NCBI GenBank assembly: GCA_036971615.1
Contig: JAYKKR010000027.1
Location: 434,001-498,000 of the forward strand
Source of the DNA: Amyloporia xantha
Taxonomy: Eukaryota > Basidiomycota > Agaricomycetes > Polyporales > Adustoporiaceae
DNA: 64,000 nucleotides
Direction of reading: 5' to 3'
The notes beneath the pieces are model-generated. The model did no database searches. It saw nothing but the letters and a program-made list of their open reading frames with translations, and was not told where the DNA came from. Made by a program: the position numbers and the translations under genes. Of this stretch, positions 22,996-35,025 are shown piece after piece (within the stretch, counting starts at the first letter, position 1; each line of letters opens with the position of its first letter).

Positions 22996-24822
22996 ATGAG
23001 CCGCAAGTTCACTGTCGCCATATGGTACGTCATATCAGACGGCGTGGCCACCGATAAATACATAGCGGATTGATCCTGATTTTCTAGCGGTGGAGGAGTA
23101 GGCGGACTGGCTTGTGCAGTCGCGTTGTCACGGTACCATGATATTCAAGTAGACATCTATGAGGCTGCGAGCAAATTCGCTGAAATCGGCGCCGGCATCG
23201 GAATGTGGCCACGTACATGGAAAATCATGCAGAAACTAGGCCTCGACCGAGAGCTAACCAACGTCGCCATCGTTGCGCCAAACACACAACCACGTAGGCA
23301 GCCTGGCTCTGTTCTAAATGGAGTCCTTAAACATGTTTTTGCCCCGCAGAGGTTGCCTTTCATTTCCGTAGAGGCGATCAAGCAGAAGGGCAGACCTTCT
23401 ACACGCTGGTCACACCAGGTATGTTAGACCGCTTAATATGATCATTCAATTCAGTTGACGGGCCACTGACATAGGAGGCATGATCTCCTTCCACCGGCCG
23501 GACTTTCAATCGGTTCTTCTCAGACACCTTCCAGCGTCATGCAATGCTCACACCAGCAAGCGTCTAGTCTCACACACGCGTTCGCCAGCCCAGTCAGGGC
23601 GATCTTCTATGTCGCCAACAATGCTGCACTTCCAGGACGGCACCTACGCTTACTGTGACCTCCTGATCGGCGCGGATGGCGTCAAGTCTTCCGTGCGCGC
23701 GACACTGGTCAAAGAGCTGGCATCAACTGCTGCCGAAGAAGGCAGGATGCGAGAGGCGAAGGACCTCCGGCGAGCTGGAGAGCCCCTGTGGAGCGGCACA
23801 TACGCCTACAGAGCTACGATTCCGGTGGAAATACTTCGAGCACGACATCCTAACCATCGTGTTCTTACCCAACCCATGGTGGTGAGTACCTATAGCTCCA
23901 GGGCAACCGCCTATCGATTCATGTCTCCTCGTCCCGCAGTACTTTGGGAAGGATACGGTGCGATAAACATATTTATCGCAAGGGCCCGGTGCTGACACAG
24001 AGCTTCAATTTGCGACTCCATCATGCAGCAACTGACCGCCTATCCAATTGCCAAAGGAACTATCATAAATTTTGCAGCATTCCGTGCCAGATACGATCTC
24101 GAAGACACGACACTAGACAAACCTTGGGTGGAGAATGCCCCTCGAGAAGCACTGCTCAACGACTTCCGCAAGTGGGAACCCGAAGTCCAAGCACTATTCC
24201 AAGTGCGACATTGTTATTGTGACAATGTGACTTGTTCTAATAGACGCACTCTTGCAGTGTGTACCCAAGTATAATCGGTGGGCGGTTCACACGACGCCGC
24301 CGCTGTCGACCTTTGTATCAAATCGAGTGGCGCTAATTGGGGATGCCGCGAGTACTTTTTTCGTTGTAATACCTGATCGTGTTTACCAAATATGCTTACG
24401 CCATTTAGGCACACGCGATGATGCCCTACCAAGGTTCAGGTGCAGGCCAAGCTATCGAAGTAGGTCGCAATGCGGTCTGCTGATCATTCAATTAATCGTA
24501 ACATCTGCGCCCTCAGGACGCCTATTTGTTGGCTACCCTTCTTGGACACCATCGAACAACGCTGTCCACCCTTGCACGAACATTACAAATTTATGATGCT
24601 GTTCGCCGCCCATTCGCACAGTGGGTCGCAAAGAAGTCGCGCGAGAACGGGCTCCTATACACGCTGAATTATCCTGGTCTCACCCCCCAACATCTGGAGA
24701 ACAGCCACTCGACGGAGAAGCTAGACCAGATCGCGGCTCAGATACGGTCGAGTTGGGCGTGGACGTGGGAGAGCACTATAGACGGGGACGTGGACAGAGC
24801 TGTCAAAATGCTGGAGAGCTAA
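22996..24822 (+). CDS. FAD-dependent monooxygenase, salicylate-hydroxylase-like
   Basis: Nine exons. The protein opens MSRKFTVAICGGGVGGLACA, a GxGxxG FAD-binding fingerprint split by the first intron. It carries FAEIGAGIGMWPRTW, the DG motif LLIGADGVKSSVR, and the GD motif with RVALIGDA, AHAMMPYQGSGAGQAIE and DAYLLATLLGH. These are the three signatures of group A flavin monooxygenases, which hydroxylate aromatic compounds with NAD(P)H and O2. The family is large in white-rot and litter fungi; the substrate cannot be inferred. The intron after RVALIGDA (24348-24408) starts with GC rather than GT; only this choice keeps the conserved GDAAHAM in frame. The other introns are GT-AG and 50-70 nt. 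The C-terminus ends RAVKMLES. Confidence 0.9.
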
Positions 24823-26727
24823 ACCGCGAGCGTTCACTACGGAGCTCGATCCAGGTTCTTGGCTAGGGCAGCATCGGTCAGATAATATACCCTTGAATCG
24901 GTGTGATACCACTGCACTAGCTGTTTGTTCTTACGGGTGCTGATCGAGATGCTGTAGCTGAGCGCCAGACTGCGATCGTGAGCTTCCTTGCCCGAGTTAG
25001 TATGCTACCATCTCGCGATGTCATGGCTGGCGTTGCTGCGCTTTGGTCCGCCGGATTGATCTCTTGCGGAGCGGGAGCCCCTCCTTTGTCATTCGCCGTC
25101 TCCGACGTACTCGGAGACTTTCCCATCCAAGTGAGCGACGATCACATCAGGCTCGACAGAATTCTATCATGAATTAGCACTTCATCGGCCTGCGGCAACG
25201 GGAGGGGTGTGAGGCAGCTGTTTTGTTCCGCCAGAAGCTATGTCGACGCCGATATATGCATTTCACGCGTTTTGGGATGCCGAACTCACGAAAGGTGCGG
25301 GACCGATCTAAATTGGTTTTGGATAACCGGTCTCACGAGAAGCGACGTAGGTATCAGGTAGCGCAGGGTCCAGACACCTGATTCGGATACATTTTTACGT
25401 GTGCTGGACAGTCTATTAGTCGAGGTTGTCAGCCTGTAGGTCGCGTTCGCGAGCGGAGCGCGCACACAGGTTATGTACTCGATTCATGTGCTGTAACATA
25501 AGGCTTAGCCTAATTGTATCATGACAGGCTGACCTACGCTGACAGCGAAGGGCGTCTGAGACCATTCATGCACTGATCTACCGAGCAAAGGCAAAGCAAC
25601 CGGCATCGTCTCCATGCTGGAGAAATGTCGGGATCCAGTGCCGTGATTTTTGGCTACTGTTCTGCACTCCTCTGTCAATGCTGAAGGGAAATTGCGTATA
25701 TTAATGAACGCCGTGCGCAATACATATCACATCTGTCTTTAGTTCCACGACTGTGATTCGGAGAGATAGCACAGAACTCGTGATTTTGCAGCGCGTCGTA
25801 TCTACTCACACTGCGGCTGTGTCTGAAAGTTGCTCAGGGTTTGATTAATATCTGTTCCCGGCGTTAATCTGCCCAGACCCAACTGGATCCCTTCACCTCT
25901 GTGGACGTCAAAGTGCACGGCATGTCATGCATATGCATACTGGTTTAGCGGAACATGTGTGGACATTTGCGACACACCTGCAAGAGGCAATTGCGCGAAA
26001 CTTACCAATCTGTCATACAACACGAGGAAGGCACGAAGACTTGTTCTCTCCGTTTCTTCCCTGCATCTTTCCTTCCTTCACAACTACATATGCACCCACT
26101 AATATATAACTGAAACACATCATGACGGTTCTATACTGGACAGACCTCTCTGTCGACAACCCTCCTCGCTATGAGGTATTTGCCTCTAACTGCAGATTGT
26201 AATAATACAAGTCTCCTTTCGACCCAGTAGAGTACTGCTCTGGAGACAGTTCCTCCGCAGGTCACCCGTCCAGTAGCATCCAAATGAGTCTGGGCGTAGA
26301 ATTATATCCAACAGGATGGAGATAGAAGTCACCATCCTTTATACTGAGATTCTCTATAAAGTGCCTACAAATATGACCGAGTCAGTAATCGAGATGAGAC
26401 ACAAAGGTGAAAAGTACCACGTACCATTTCAGTAGGTGATTTCCGATCGTAGAGGTACCGTCGCCACTGCGTGGAGGATCAGAGTAGCCGCAACATTTCT
26501 GGACAGAGAATAGATAGAAGTCTTGTTTTGGAGTCTTCGACTTCTTGGAATATCGACACACTACAGTACCAGCGAGAGTCGAGACGTGAAAGGCCCGCCG
26601 CGTATCACGTGCATGAATCCAAGATCGTTGGCTCACGATCGCAGTATGTTCGCGCCGGCACAAGTTCAACTGAATCGACTCGAACCTCACTGGCATGTTG
26701 TAATATCCTCATCGCTGTATCCCACAC
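24823..26727. other. Intergenic, about 1.9 kb, no supported gene
   Basis: A 69-codon minus-strand frame (24917-25126) and a 36-residue two-exon possibility at 26122-26287 were considered and not called. The right end is the upstream region of paralogue B. Confidence 0.5.
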
Positions 26728-28502
26728 ATGGCCTACACATCCACTCTTTTGATGACTACATCGTTTGTGTACTTGATCCTACTTTCAATTATAACCACTT
26801 TTCGCATCGCCTCCAGTATTCTCTCGTGTGCGTTCCTCGGCGTGGATGTCACAGCCTTTTTCTTCGATGGTCTATCGGTAGTATGGCACGGCATCTTGAA
26901 GACTTTCTCTCATTCCCTGGTGTCTAAAGAGGCGCCACTTACTGGGGGTCCGACAGCTCAGGTATATCTAACTCGGATAGGAACGCATATTATTTACTCA
27001 ATTGGCGTCATCTATTTTAGTCACCCAGCGTTGTTTCAGTCGATCATCGTACATATCCCCTACCTACCGGGTTTAAGTCGGTATGTTCCTCTATTATGTG
27101 CGATTTCAATGGGTACCGCCTGACTATATCGTCCAAGCCCCTGAACAAGTTCCCTCGTGTAGTGGCACGTTCTCATCATTACGATAACCCCCCGGAAAGC
27201 TATGGGACATCCGTTCTTCACAGGAAGCCACACAATCTTTTCAGTCAGTTTTTCAAAGATCTCATGGTGTTGATCAGCCTCCATGCCAGACTTCTCCATC
27301 CGCCTATGGCTGTTGTGTTGTATTCTCCATGCTGGGTGATGACGGTATATGTCCCTCTTCATACTATTTTTCCTGCCGTTCGATCGGCGTCATTGGACAT
27401 GCCCTACCGCGAGTTCCGAGTTATAGCTCTCAAGCTGCAACCTGGTCTACGCGGGCTTGTTTCATCTGCATATCACCTGGATCACATCCCCAGTCTGATG
27501 TGCTGGGATTTGGTTCCATACATTGCTCCTTACTCTTGGTTCATGTCTTCATCGGCAAGCCGTTTCCATGCTCCGTCTCTCACGGCTTGCTTCATCTCTT
27601 GTTCATGGTCTACTAAAGTAATTTTTCTGGATTTGTCCCTCCTTTTCCGGACGTCTTTCTTGCGGCGTCTGATATCCAGGAGCATACACGGCGACCCAAC
27701 ACTGGTTTCCTGGCTTTGCGCGGCATCAGTGCCGGCCGTGCGTCCTAGCCGAGCTTCGACCTTAGGGTGCATCCTACTCCTGGCTTGGAAAGTTGTCTCT
27801 CAGATCAGCACTTGGAGCTCTCAAATCAGGACTCATACTTCCTTATACAAGACGAAACCTAAATCCCTTGGCTCCCCAGTTCGCGTTGTGTTGCCGGACT
27901 CCAAACGCCAGGCGCTTCGTCAACTAGTTATGCGACAGCTTCACTCCAACACCAAAGTAACCACACATGCTCCGCACGTTCCCAAGGATGATCAGAAGCC
28001 GCCCTGCGCCAAAGGATCTTCGTCCAAGAACAATCATGTGAATACGAGTGCCGCTAGTCCTACTCAGTCTACTCCTGCACCTCCTGTGTCGCCCTCTGGA
28101 TTGAATCCTGTCGGCTCCCTTAGTCAACCCGCGAAAGCTCTGCATGTCCTTCGACCGAATCCTGCGGCCTCTGCTCTTGGTATTCAGTTCCTAGAGAAAC
28201 AACAGCAACAGCAACAACCTCGTCCACCGAAGTTCCACTCGAAGCGTTTCATCCCTCCGCGTCTTTCGGGTCCGGGACGTCCTCTTTCTCCTCTGCCTGC
28301 CTATGCTTCGCCCAGTCTATTTGCAACCAACACTCACATACCCCTCGGTTTGCAAGTACCGTTACAAGGCTATGTGGTTCCTCTTCCACAGCTCCAATAT
28401 TTGCAAGAACAGTATGTCCAACAACGATACACGGTGCCGCTCGAACTCGCACCACTCTACTATGGCGTCCTCCTGCAGTTTGCGGGACAGCCCGGCTGCT
28501 GA
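26728..28502 (+). CDS. Uncharacterised fungal protein, paralogue B (hydrophobic N-terminus, proline-rich C-terminus)
   Basis: Two exons (26728-26961 and 27021-28502) give 571 residues. The N-terminus is very hydrophobic (SFVYLILLSIITTFRIASSI, then LSCAFLGVDVTAFFF) and probably spans a membrane. The middle part holds VVLYSPCWVMTVYVPLHTIF and MCWDLVPYIAPYSWF. The C-terminal third has LRQLVMRQLHSNTKVTTHAP, ALHVLRPNPAASALG, a run of seven Gln and KFHSKRFIPPRLSGPGRP. Each of these blocks has its match, in the same order, in the gene at 12555-14630. The shared conservation over hydrophobic, Cys/Trp and basic segments indicates a real protein family, which I cannot name. Codon use resembles neighbouring genes. 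Confidence 0.75.
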
Positions 28503-28951
28503 TTTTCTCAGCCTACTCTTCCATCCAACATCTCCACTACTAGACGCGAAACTTCTTGCTTCCTGTTCCCGCATGACGCGTCATTCAGCTGAACGCCCTA
28601 GAATCATGTAATAAGCTCTCGGTCCTGTTCTATACATTGGGCGATGACATGTTTGAGGAGTCGTCATTTCCTGGAACACAGCCTATCAAATGTAGCATGG
28701 ACTCATGCAAACCTTGTATCATATACGCGCATGTACTGTATATATCTCAGACAATTCCTGATGAAACGAACATCGCAATCGGGCAGTCTTCACGCCGAAG
28801 TGTTATTTCGGACGGCGTCAATTCCATGCATTTCAGACGTCCTCGCATACATGGTTTCCATGATGCTTCACTAAACTCTCGATGTACGACAGTATCAAAT
28901 ACGCGCACAACATCTCACAGCCCGTAAAGAAAGACAACAACGTTTGTTCCC
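28503..28951. other. Intergenic, no supported gene
   Basis: This is the 3' flank of paralogue B and of the convergent cytochrome b5-domain gene. Nothing else is seen. Confidence 0.5.
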
Positions 28952-29395
28952 TTAAGCTGGAACGTTCCCAGCTACCGGTCTACCTGAGGCGTTCGGCTTT
29001 CGTTGAGGAGCACGCCCTCTCTTCAGGGCCTTCACACTGGCGTGATCGAGGTCACCCAAGTGTTTGTGAAGGGGTAGACTTTTGATGACAGTGTCTGGTG
29101 AGTGGAACGGCCTCGATGCGGCAGTCGCATCTCGGCCAGCGAAATTCAGGAGTAGCCGAATCCCTCCTGGATGATCCTGTACGAGACCCGTAGTCAACGG
29201 TCAACTATACGTCGCAGACGACTGCATGATTCCACTCACTGGTAGGAACTCCGTCACATCGTAAACTTTGTTTTCAATGATGACCCAGCAAGAGCTGCTC
29301 GAACAATAAAGCGATGCTAAACGTGGGATATGCTGGAGGACTTACTCTGCGGTGTTATGTTGGGCTACCTCTTGCAGTGACCATGACCGAGACAT
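28952..29395 (-). CDS. Cytochrome b5 domain of a flavocytochrome b2 (L-lactate dehydrogenase)-like protein, lacking the FMN domain
   Basis: Three exons (29395-29346, 29294-29240, 29176-28952) give 109 residues. The protein begins MSRSWSLQEVAQHNTA, continues SCWVIIENKVYDVTEFLP and DHPGGIRLLLNFAGRDATAA, then FHSPDTVIKSLP and HKHLGDLDHAS. This is the b5 domain of cytochrome b2-type lactate dehydrogenases, including HPGG with its haem-ligand His; the second His is expected in FHSPDT. In the full enzyme an FMN-dependent dehydrogenase domain of about 370 residues follows. Here the frame ends about 25 residues after the b5 domain in a basic, unrelated tail, and no part of the FMN domain is found down to 28.5 kb. 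It is either a free b5-like protein or a truncated duplicate. Splice sites and domain are intact, so recent loss or continued use is possible. Confidence 0.75.
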
Positions 29396-30126
29396 GTCAC
29401 TCTCGACGAAAGAGCACGGAGAAAATATGTGCCTCTCGATCTATAAACAATTCACTCGGGTCTGGGACGAGTAGCCAGGGCTACGGCATGAGTGATCTAA
29501 CAGCAGGAGCATTCTTCCCAATTATGATTGGGTGTATCTAAGGTGTCCGGGACGCACGGCTGCAGTAGTCACTGCATCAGCTGCGTGATCCACCTCGATC
29601 TGATTGGCTCAGACACGAGATATTCGATCAGACAATCTCATTGGCTGACACGCGTCGCGTCGTAGTCTTTCGCTCGGTTCCTGTCTACGTGAATGTAGGC
29701 CCGGGAATCAACACTCCTGTGGGACGTTACACCCGATATAAAACCTTATGGTCATGAGAATCTGGCTGGGACTCATCAACAGTGGTGTTTGAATACGCAA
29801 AACTCATCCGTATATTCAAGTTTGACGGTACTTTGAGCGCTAAGGTAATTCTACGTAAAAGGCACAATTTCCGCACCCAGAATTGCAATGGTTTCAATTC
29901 CAAGGATCCAAGTTTTGGAGAACCAAAGGAGAAGAAACACCATCGAACAGGACAGAGTCCAAACCACTTGAGAGATACTTAAGATACTTACGCAGATATT
30001 GAGCCACTGTGACGACGGTGTCACGGTCACACAATCCGCGTGTGTGACATGGGATAACGAAGTCTTTCCTGACCGTCTCGAGAGGCTGTTCTTGCCAGGC
30101 GTTATACTCGGCCAAAATATCTGGCA
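29396..30126. other. Intergenic, with an exon-like antisense frame at its right end
   Basis: GATATAAAACC near 29734-29744 is a plus-strand TATA-like sequence about 390 bases before TGS1. On the minus strand, 29992-30199 forms an open frame bounded by an acceptor (TTACAG) and a donor (GTAAGTAT); see findings. No other feature is seen. Confidence 0.45.
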
Positions 30127-31445
<1,319 letters not shown>

Positions 31446-31774
31446 ATAAGCCTCCCCAGCGGCGCGTGATTTTCGCTATATCTACTACAATCAATCTATG
31501 CCACACGTTGAGCCCTCCTCTTATAGATATTCATTAGTGTATAGGCTGACGAGCGGTGCTAATCTCGAGCAATACAAATGATGCAAGCAACACAAACCAC
31601 TCCCCAACGGTAGTGGATGTGGTATACACGCCCCTGCAGCCGTCGCCAGCAGCGCGCGGGTGTATTCTTGGGTGTAGTGTGTGGTCCTTGTGGATGCACA
31701 GTCCAGCCGGCATGCCAAGGTTGGCGTAACCTGAGAGCGGCGTCGTCCGTATCCTGAATGTCTTCATTTAGGAT
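31446..31774. other. Convergent 3' flanks
   Basis: This lies between TGS1 and the Pom34-like gene, which end toward each other. No gene or repeat is seen. Confidence 0.5.
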
Positions 31775-32628
31775 TTATTCGTCATCGTCATCCGAGTTCT
31801 CGAGGGCCAGGCGGCTGAGCAGAGCACCGTCAAATGCACCTAGATAATTTTAGAAAGTGAGCGACCGTTCGAATAGGAACAATCAACGACAAGAGTGAGC
31901 AGATAAACATACGGCCTGCTGTAGTGCTATGCCTCCCGCGGTAAGCAGCCAGAGGTGATGCTGGAGACGCAGGCAAAGATCCTATAGATGACGTGAATGA
32001 CGAGTCGAGAGGTGTCGATGCAGTTGGCGGGATGGTGTAATTTAACGTCCGTGATGGCGTGGACACGGGTGAAGACACGTATGAGAAGGATTTTTGTAGT
32101 TGAGGGCTTGACTGGAATAGGGCTCAGTATCATACGTGGAACGGCTGATGAAAGGGCATACGTTTGGTGAGAGTCCTTTCAAGCGCCACTGACGCGACGG
32201 TGAAGACGGCTGGATAGTCTTGGCCGGCGATGGTCGTGGTGGTGGCGCTTTCGATGCCCGGGGATATCTGAGGGCATATCCGGCCTGTAGAACGTTAACG
32301 CCTAGCACTGCCAATAGGAGCAACTCTGTTCTCGATTAATTTACGCCCGTTAGCGCGACTGGAACGAAAATGACGCACCAAGCGCGCAGATTGTATAATA
32401 GAACGATCCCGCAGGTGTTCTCTCTCTAAGCACAGACAGTGCGGCCCAAGGAGTTGGGAAAGGGAGGAGATGGGTGAGAATGATGAGGGTGAAGAGACCG
32501 AGCGCGTTTGTCCGTAATCTGGCGATGGCTTCGCTACGGGCAGGTTTTAACCAGTCCGAGATGGTCACCGCAGTGAGTGGCGTCTGGAAGGATGGTTTTC
32601 TTGGGAGTATTTTAGCAATCTGGGACAT
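31775..32628 (-). CDS. Two-TM membrane protein, Pom34-like nucleoporin candidate
   Basis: Four exons from ATG at 32628 give about 225 residues. The N-terminus (MSQIAKILPRKPSFQ) is followed by a first membrane span (ALGLFTLIILTHLLPF), a loop with LSVLRERTPAGSFYYTICAL, a second span (ELLLLAVLGVNVLQAGYALR) and a Ser/Pro-rich soluble tail. The tail holds SYVSSPVSTPSRTLNY and LAAYRGRHSTTAGRAFDGAL and ends in DDDDE. Two close spans near the N-terminus and a long phospho-site-rich tail match the layout of the nuclear-pore membrane protein Pom34 in fungi, but this is a layout argument. The start faces the divergent F-box gene across about 260 bp, so the two may share a promoter region. Confidence 0.6.
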
Positions 32629-32889
32629 GTTGCGACGTTGACGGGAGGAAATTTGAGGTCTTGAGGTAGTTATGGGATGGTAAGTGGCGGTTTGAGAACC
32701 GGCGCGACCGAATGGCAACGTCGTCCATTCAACGACGCGCCTCACGTGCTTGTCGTGGCTAGCCGTGAGGCGTGTATCGTCACGGTGTTTATCAGCCTGA
32801 GAGCGCGTCCGCTTAGATTGGGTCCAGGGCAACTCTGCCTATCCTATATCTCGAACTCTGTTTGGCCTGTACTAGCCCCGTCTGCTGCA

Positions 32890-34560
32890 ATGGGCGATGA
32901 TAAGGCAGTGCAGGATCAGCATCAGCTCTCAGGCAAGGTCAGTACCAGAACATCTGCATGTTCGAGGATGATTCTGACATCTGCTTCAACTACCTTTAAT
33001 TGTGGACTCGCACACTTGAATGTTATCAAGCTCTCAGATATACAGTGGAGACACGTTCCTGAGCTCTCCAGTCGCCACATGTCCTCCGTTTCATTGGTGC
33101 CGGACGACGTGCTACACGAGATATTTCGTCTCGTGGCTGAAATGTCCTACAGCCGCAGTGCGTTCAAACCCGATATTAGTTCCAGTAGGACCGGGTGCAT
33201 TATAGTATCCCACGTCTGCAGATACTGGCGTCGCCTCGCTCTCGCGTCACCCCAGCTATGGTCGTATATCAATCTCACCGCACGTTCCAATATGGAAATG
33301 CTTCAGACATACGTCGATCGCTCAAGAGAGGTGCCTCTGTATGTCACGCTTGAAGGTCTTGATAGCGTTCTGGACGTCACAGAGAAGCTATCACGCACTG
33401 CCCTCATCCTATCAGAGCATATTCACCGCATCGTTGAATTCCTTGCGGTCCAATTCTTACCCAAAGAGATGCACACCATTCTCATGCCCTTCACGAAACC
33501 TGCCCTGCGTTTACGCTCCTTAACGCTTACCGCCAATCGCCAAGTTCTCTTTCCTTCGGTCTTCGGTGGCCAAATGCCATCATTACGGGAGATTTGCGTT
33601 AAAGGCGTCTCAATGACCTGGCTACCATACAAAGATCTGACTGGTCTGCAACTCACCGATCAGCTCGTACCTTCTCTGGATCGCCTATTGCGGACGTTGC
33701 GACTGAGCCCGTCGTTGAAATTCCTGAAACTCGGATTACTCGGCGCAATTAATCGCAAGGACACACCTGAACCACAGCAGCAACGGGAGATCATTGACCT
33801 GCCGCACTTGCAAACGTTGTCGTTGCGTTCGCATGTACATCAAGATGTGCTAGACATTCTATCTCATTTATCTTTTCCATCGTCCACGGCTGTCAAATTG
33901 AGATTCCACGGGAGACCGGGCACGGTCGTTGATGTTGCCCGGGAGTGTCCCTCAGTACGCAGTTTCACCTCAGGAGTCAAGGATCTGCTCATCGAGTTGG
34001 TCGGCAACGTCTCCTGGTCGACCCGAATCACCATGTCATGCCGCGACCCGAAGCTCTCGTTGCAGTGGGAGTGGTACGAAGAAGGTAGGCAGAGTGAGAT
34101 GGTGGACCTCGTCGGATTGTCAACTTCATCCTTCCCTGCCGTGCGGCACCTCTCCATCTCGGCGACGTCGTATCGCCTAGATGAACGGCACTGGTTGCAG
34201 ATTTTCTCCTCCCTTCCTACAGTGGAATCCATAGAGCTCGACATACGCGATTCCATGGTTCTCAATCTTTGGGGTGCGCTCTCGCGGAAACCGATTACGC
34301 CGCATGCGCCTTCACTAGAGGCCCCTGTATGTCCCAACCTCAAACACCTTGCCATCAATAGCATCGAGGAGCAGGAGAATATTCTAGCTGCAGTAGGAAA
34401 TTGCTTCCACGCCCGTGCTCAGCAGGGTGCTGTGCTGCAATCCTTAGAAGTCCTCATTAAGTCAGGAGAGCGCTTCCCTGATCCCATTCACACACTGCTT
34501 GCCGAAAACATCGGAAAAGTCACCATCAAACACTCGCGGCAGGGCCCTGTAATAACATAA
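32890..34560 (+). CDS. F-box protein
   Basis: One long open frame of 556 residues from ATG at 32890. The F-box is at about residues 68-115: SLVPDDVLHEIFRLVAEM, then IIVSHVCRYWRRLALASPQL and WSYINL, the pattern of the very large F-box family of Agaricomycetes. The rest is Leu-rich, with repeated L-x-x-L segments likely to form irregular leucine-rich repeats for substrate binding. Such proteins bring targets to SCF ubiquitin ligases through Skp1. The frame is open upstream to 32677, but that stretch overlaps the divergent promoter. A GTCAGT donor follows LSGK, so a small intron near the N-terminus is possible. Confidence 0.85.
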   Translation: MGDDKAVQDQHQLSGKVSTRTSACSRMILTSASTTFNCGLAHLNVIKLSDIQWRHVPELSSRHMSSVSLVPDDVLHEIFRLVAEMSYSRSAFKPDISSSRTGCIIVSHVCRYWRRLALASPQLWSYINLTARSNMEMLQTYVDRSREVPLYVTLEGLDSVLDVTEKLSRTALILSEHIHRIVEFLAVQFLPKEMHTILMPFTKPALRLRSLTLTANRQVLFPSVFGGQMPSLREICVKGVSMTWLPYKDLTGLQLTDQLVPSLDRLLRTLRLSPSLKFLKLGLLGAINRKDTPEPQQQREIIDLPHLQTLSLRSHVHQDVLDILSHLSFPSSTAVKLRFHGRPGTVVDVARECPSVRSFTSGVKDLLIELVGNVSWSTRITMSCRDPKLSLQWEWYEEGRQSEMVDLVGLSTSSFPAVRHLSISATSYRLDERHWLQIFSSLPTVESIELDIRDSMVLNLWGALSRKPITPHAPSLEAPVCPNLKHLAINSIEEQENILAAVGNCFHARAQQGAVLQSLEVLIKSGERFPDPIHTLLAENIGKVTIKHSRQGPVIT

Positions 34561-35025
34561 TAATGTACGTTCTCTCAGCTGGTGGACAACGTAGAGGGCT
34601 GATCTTAACTCCTGCACTTCTCGGTGTGACTTGCAGCGTGGCCACAGTTGGTCGAATTCGTAGATCGACCGTCAGGAAAATATCTGTCCTCACCGTCCTA
34701 AAGGTCATCGATCTAGCTACGGCTATACGCAGCGTGGACGGAACATCTCAAACCGGCACGTAGAGCCGATGAGAAGTACGTTTGGCAAGTCTGGAATCAT
34801 CAGGTCTACGTAGAACATTGGAACAGGCTGCGCAGGTCTGAAGCACCTAAGATACATTCGAGTCTACTATCGTCATACTTGGATATTACTACTATTAGAG
34901 TGTACAATAGGGTACATGAGGAATGGTTTACACGCCTTGCCGCGCGGCCATCCAAAGTCAGTCATCAAGTCAAACCTATTAGCACTGCGGAATCATCAGA
35001 GCAGCCGTAACAAGTGACATAGCCA
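34561..35025. other. Convergent 3' flanks
   Basis: This lies between the F-box gene and the Zn2Cys6 gene. Short frames only; nothing recognised. Confidence 0.5.

Noticed and set aside
24917..25126. Minus-strand frame of 69 codons (starts MGKSPSTSETAND)
   Set aside because: Composition is plausible, but there is no domain, no splice partner and no promoter evidence.
26122..26287. Possible two-exon 36-residue peptide, considered as a mating-pheromone precursor
   Set aside because: There is no C-terminal CaaX box, and the TATA sequence is too close to the ATG to serve it.
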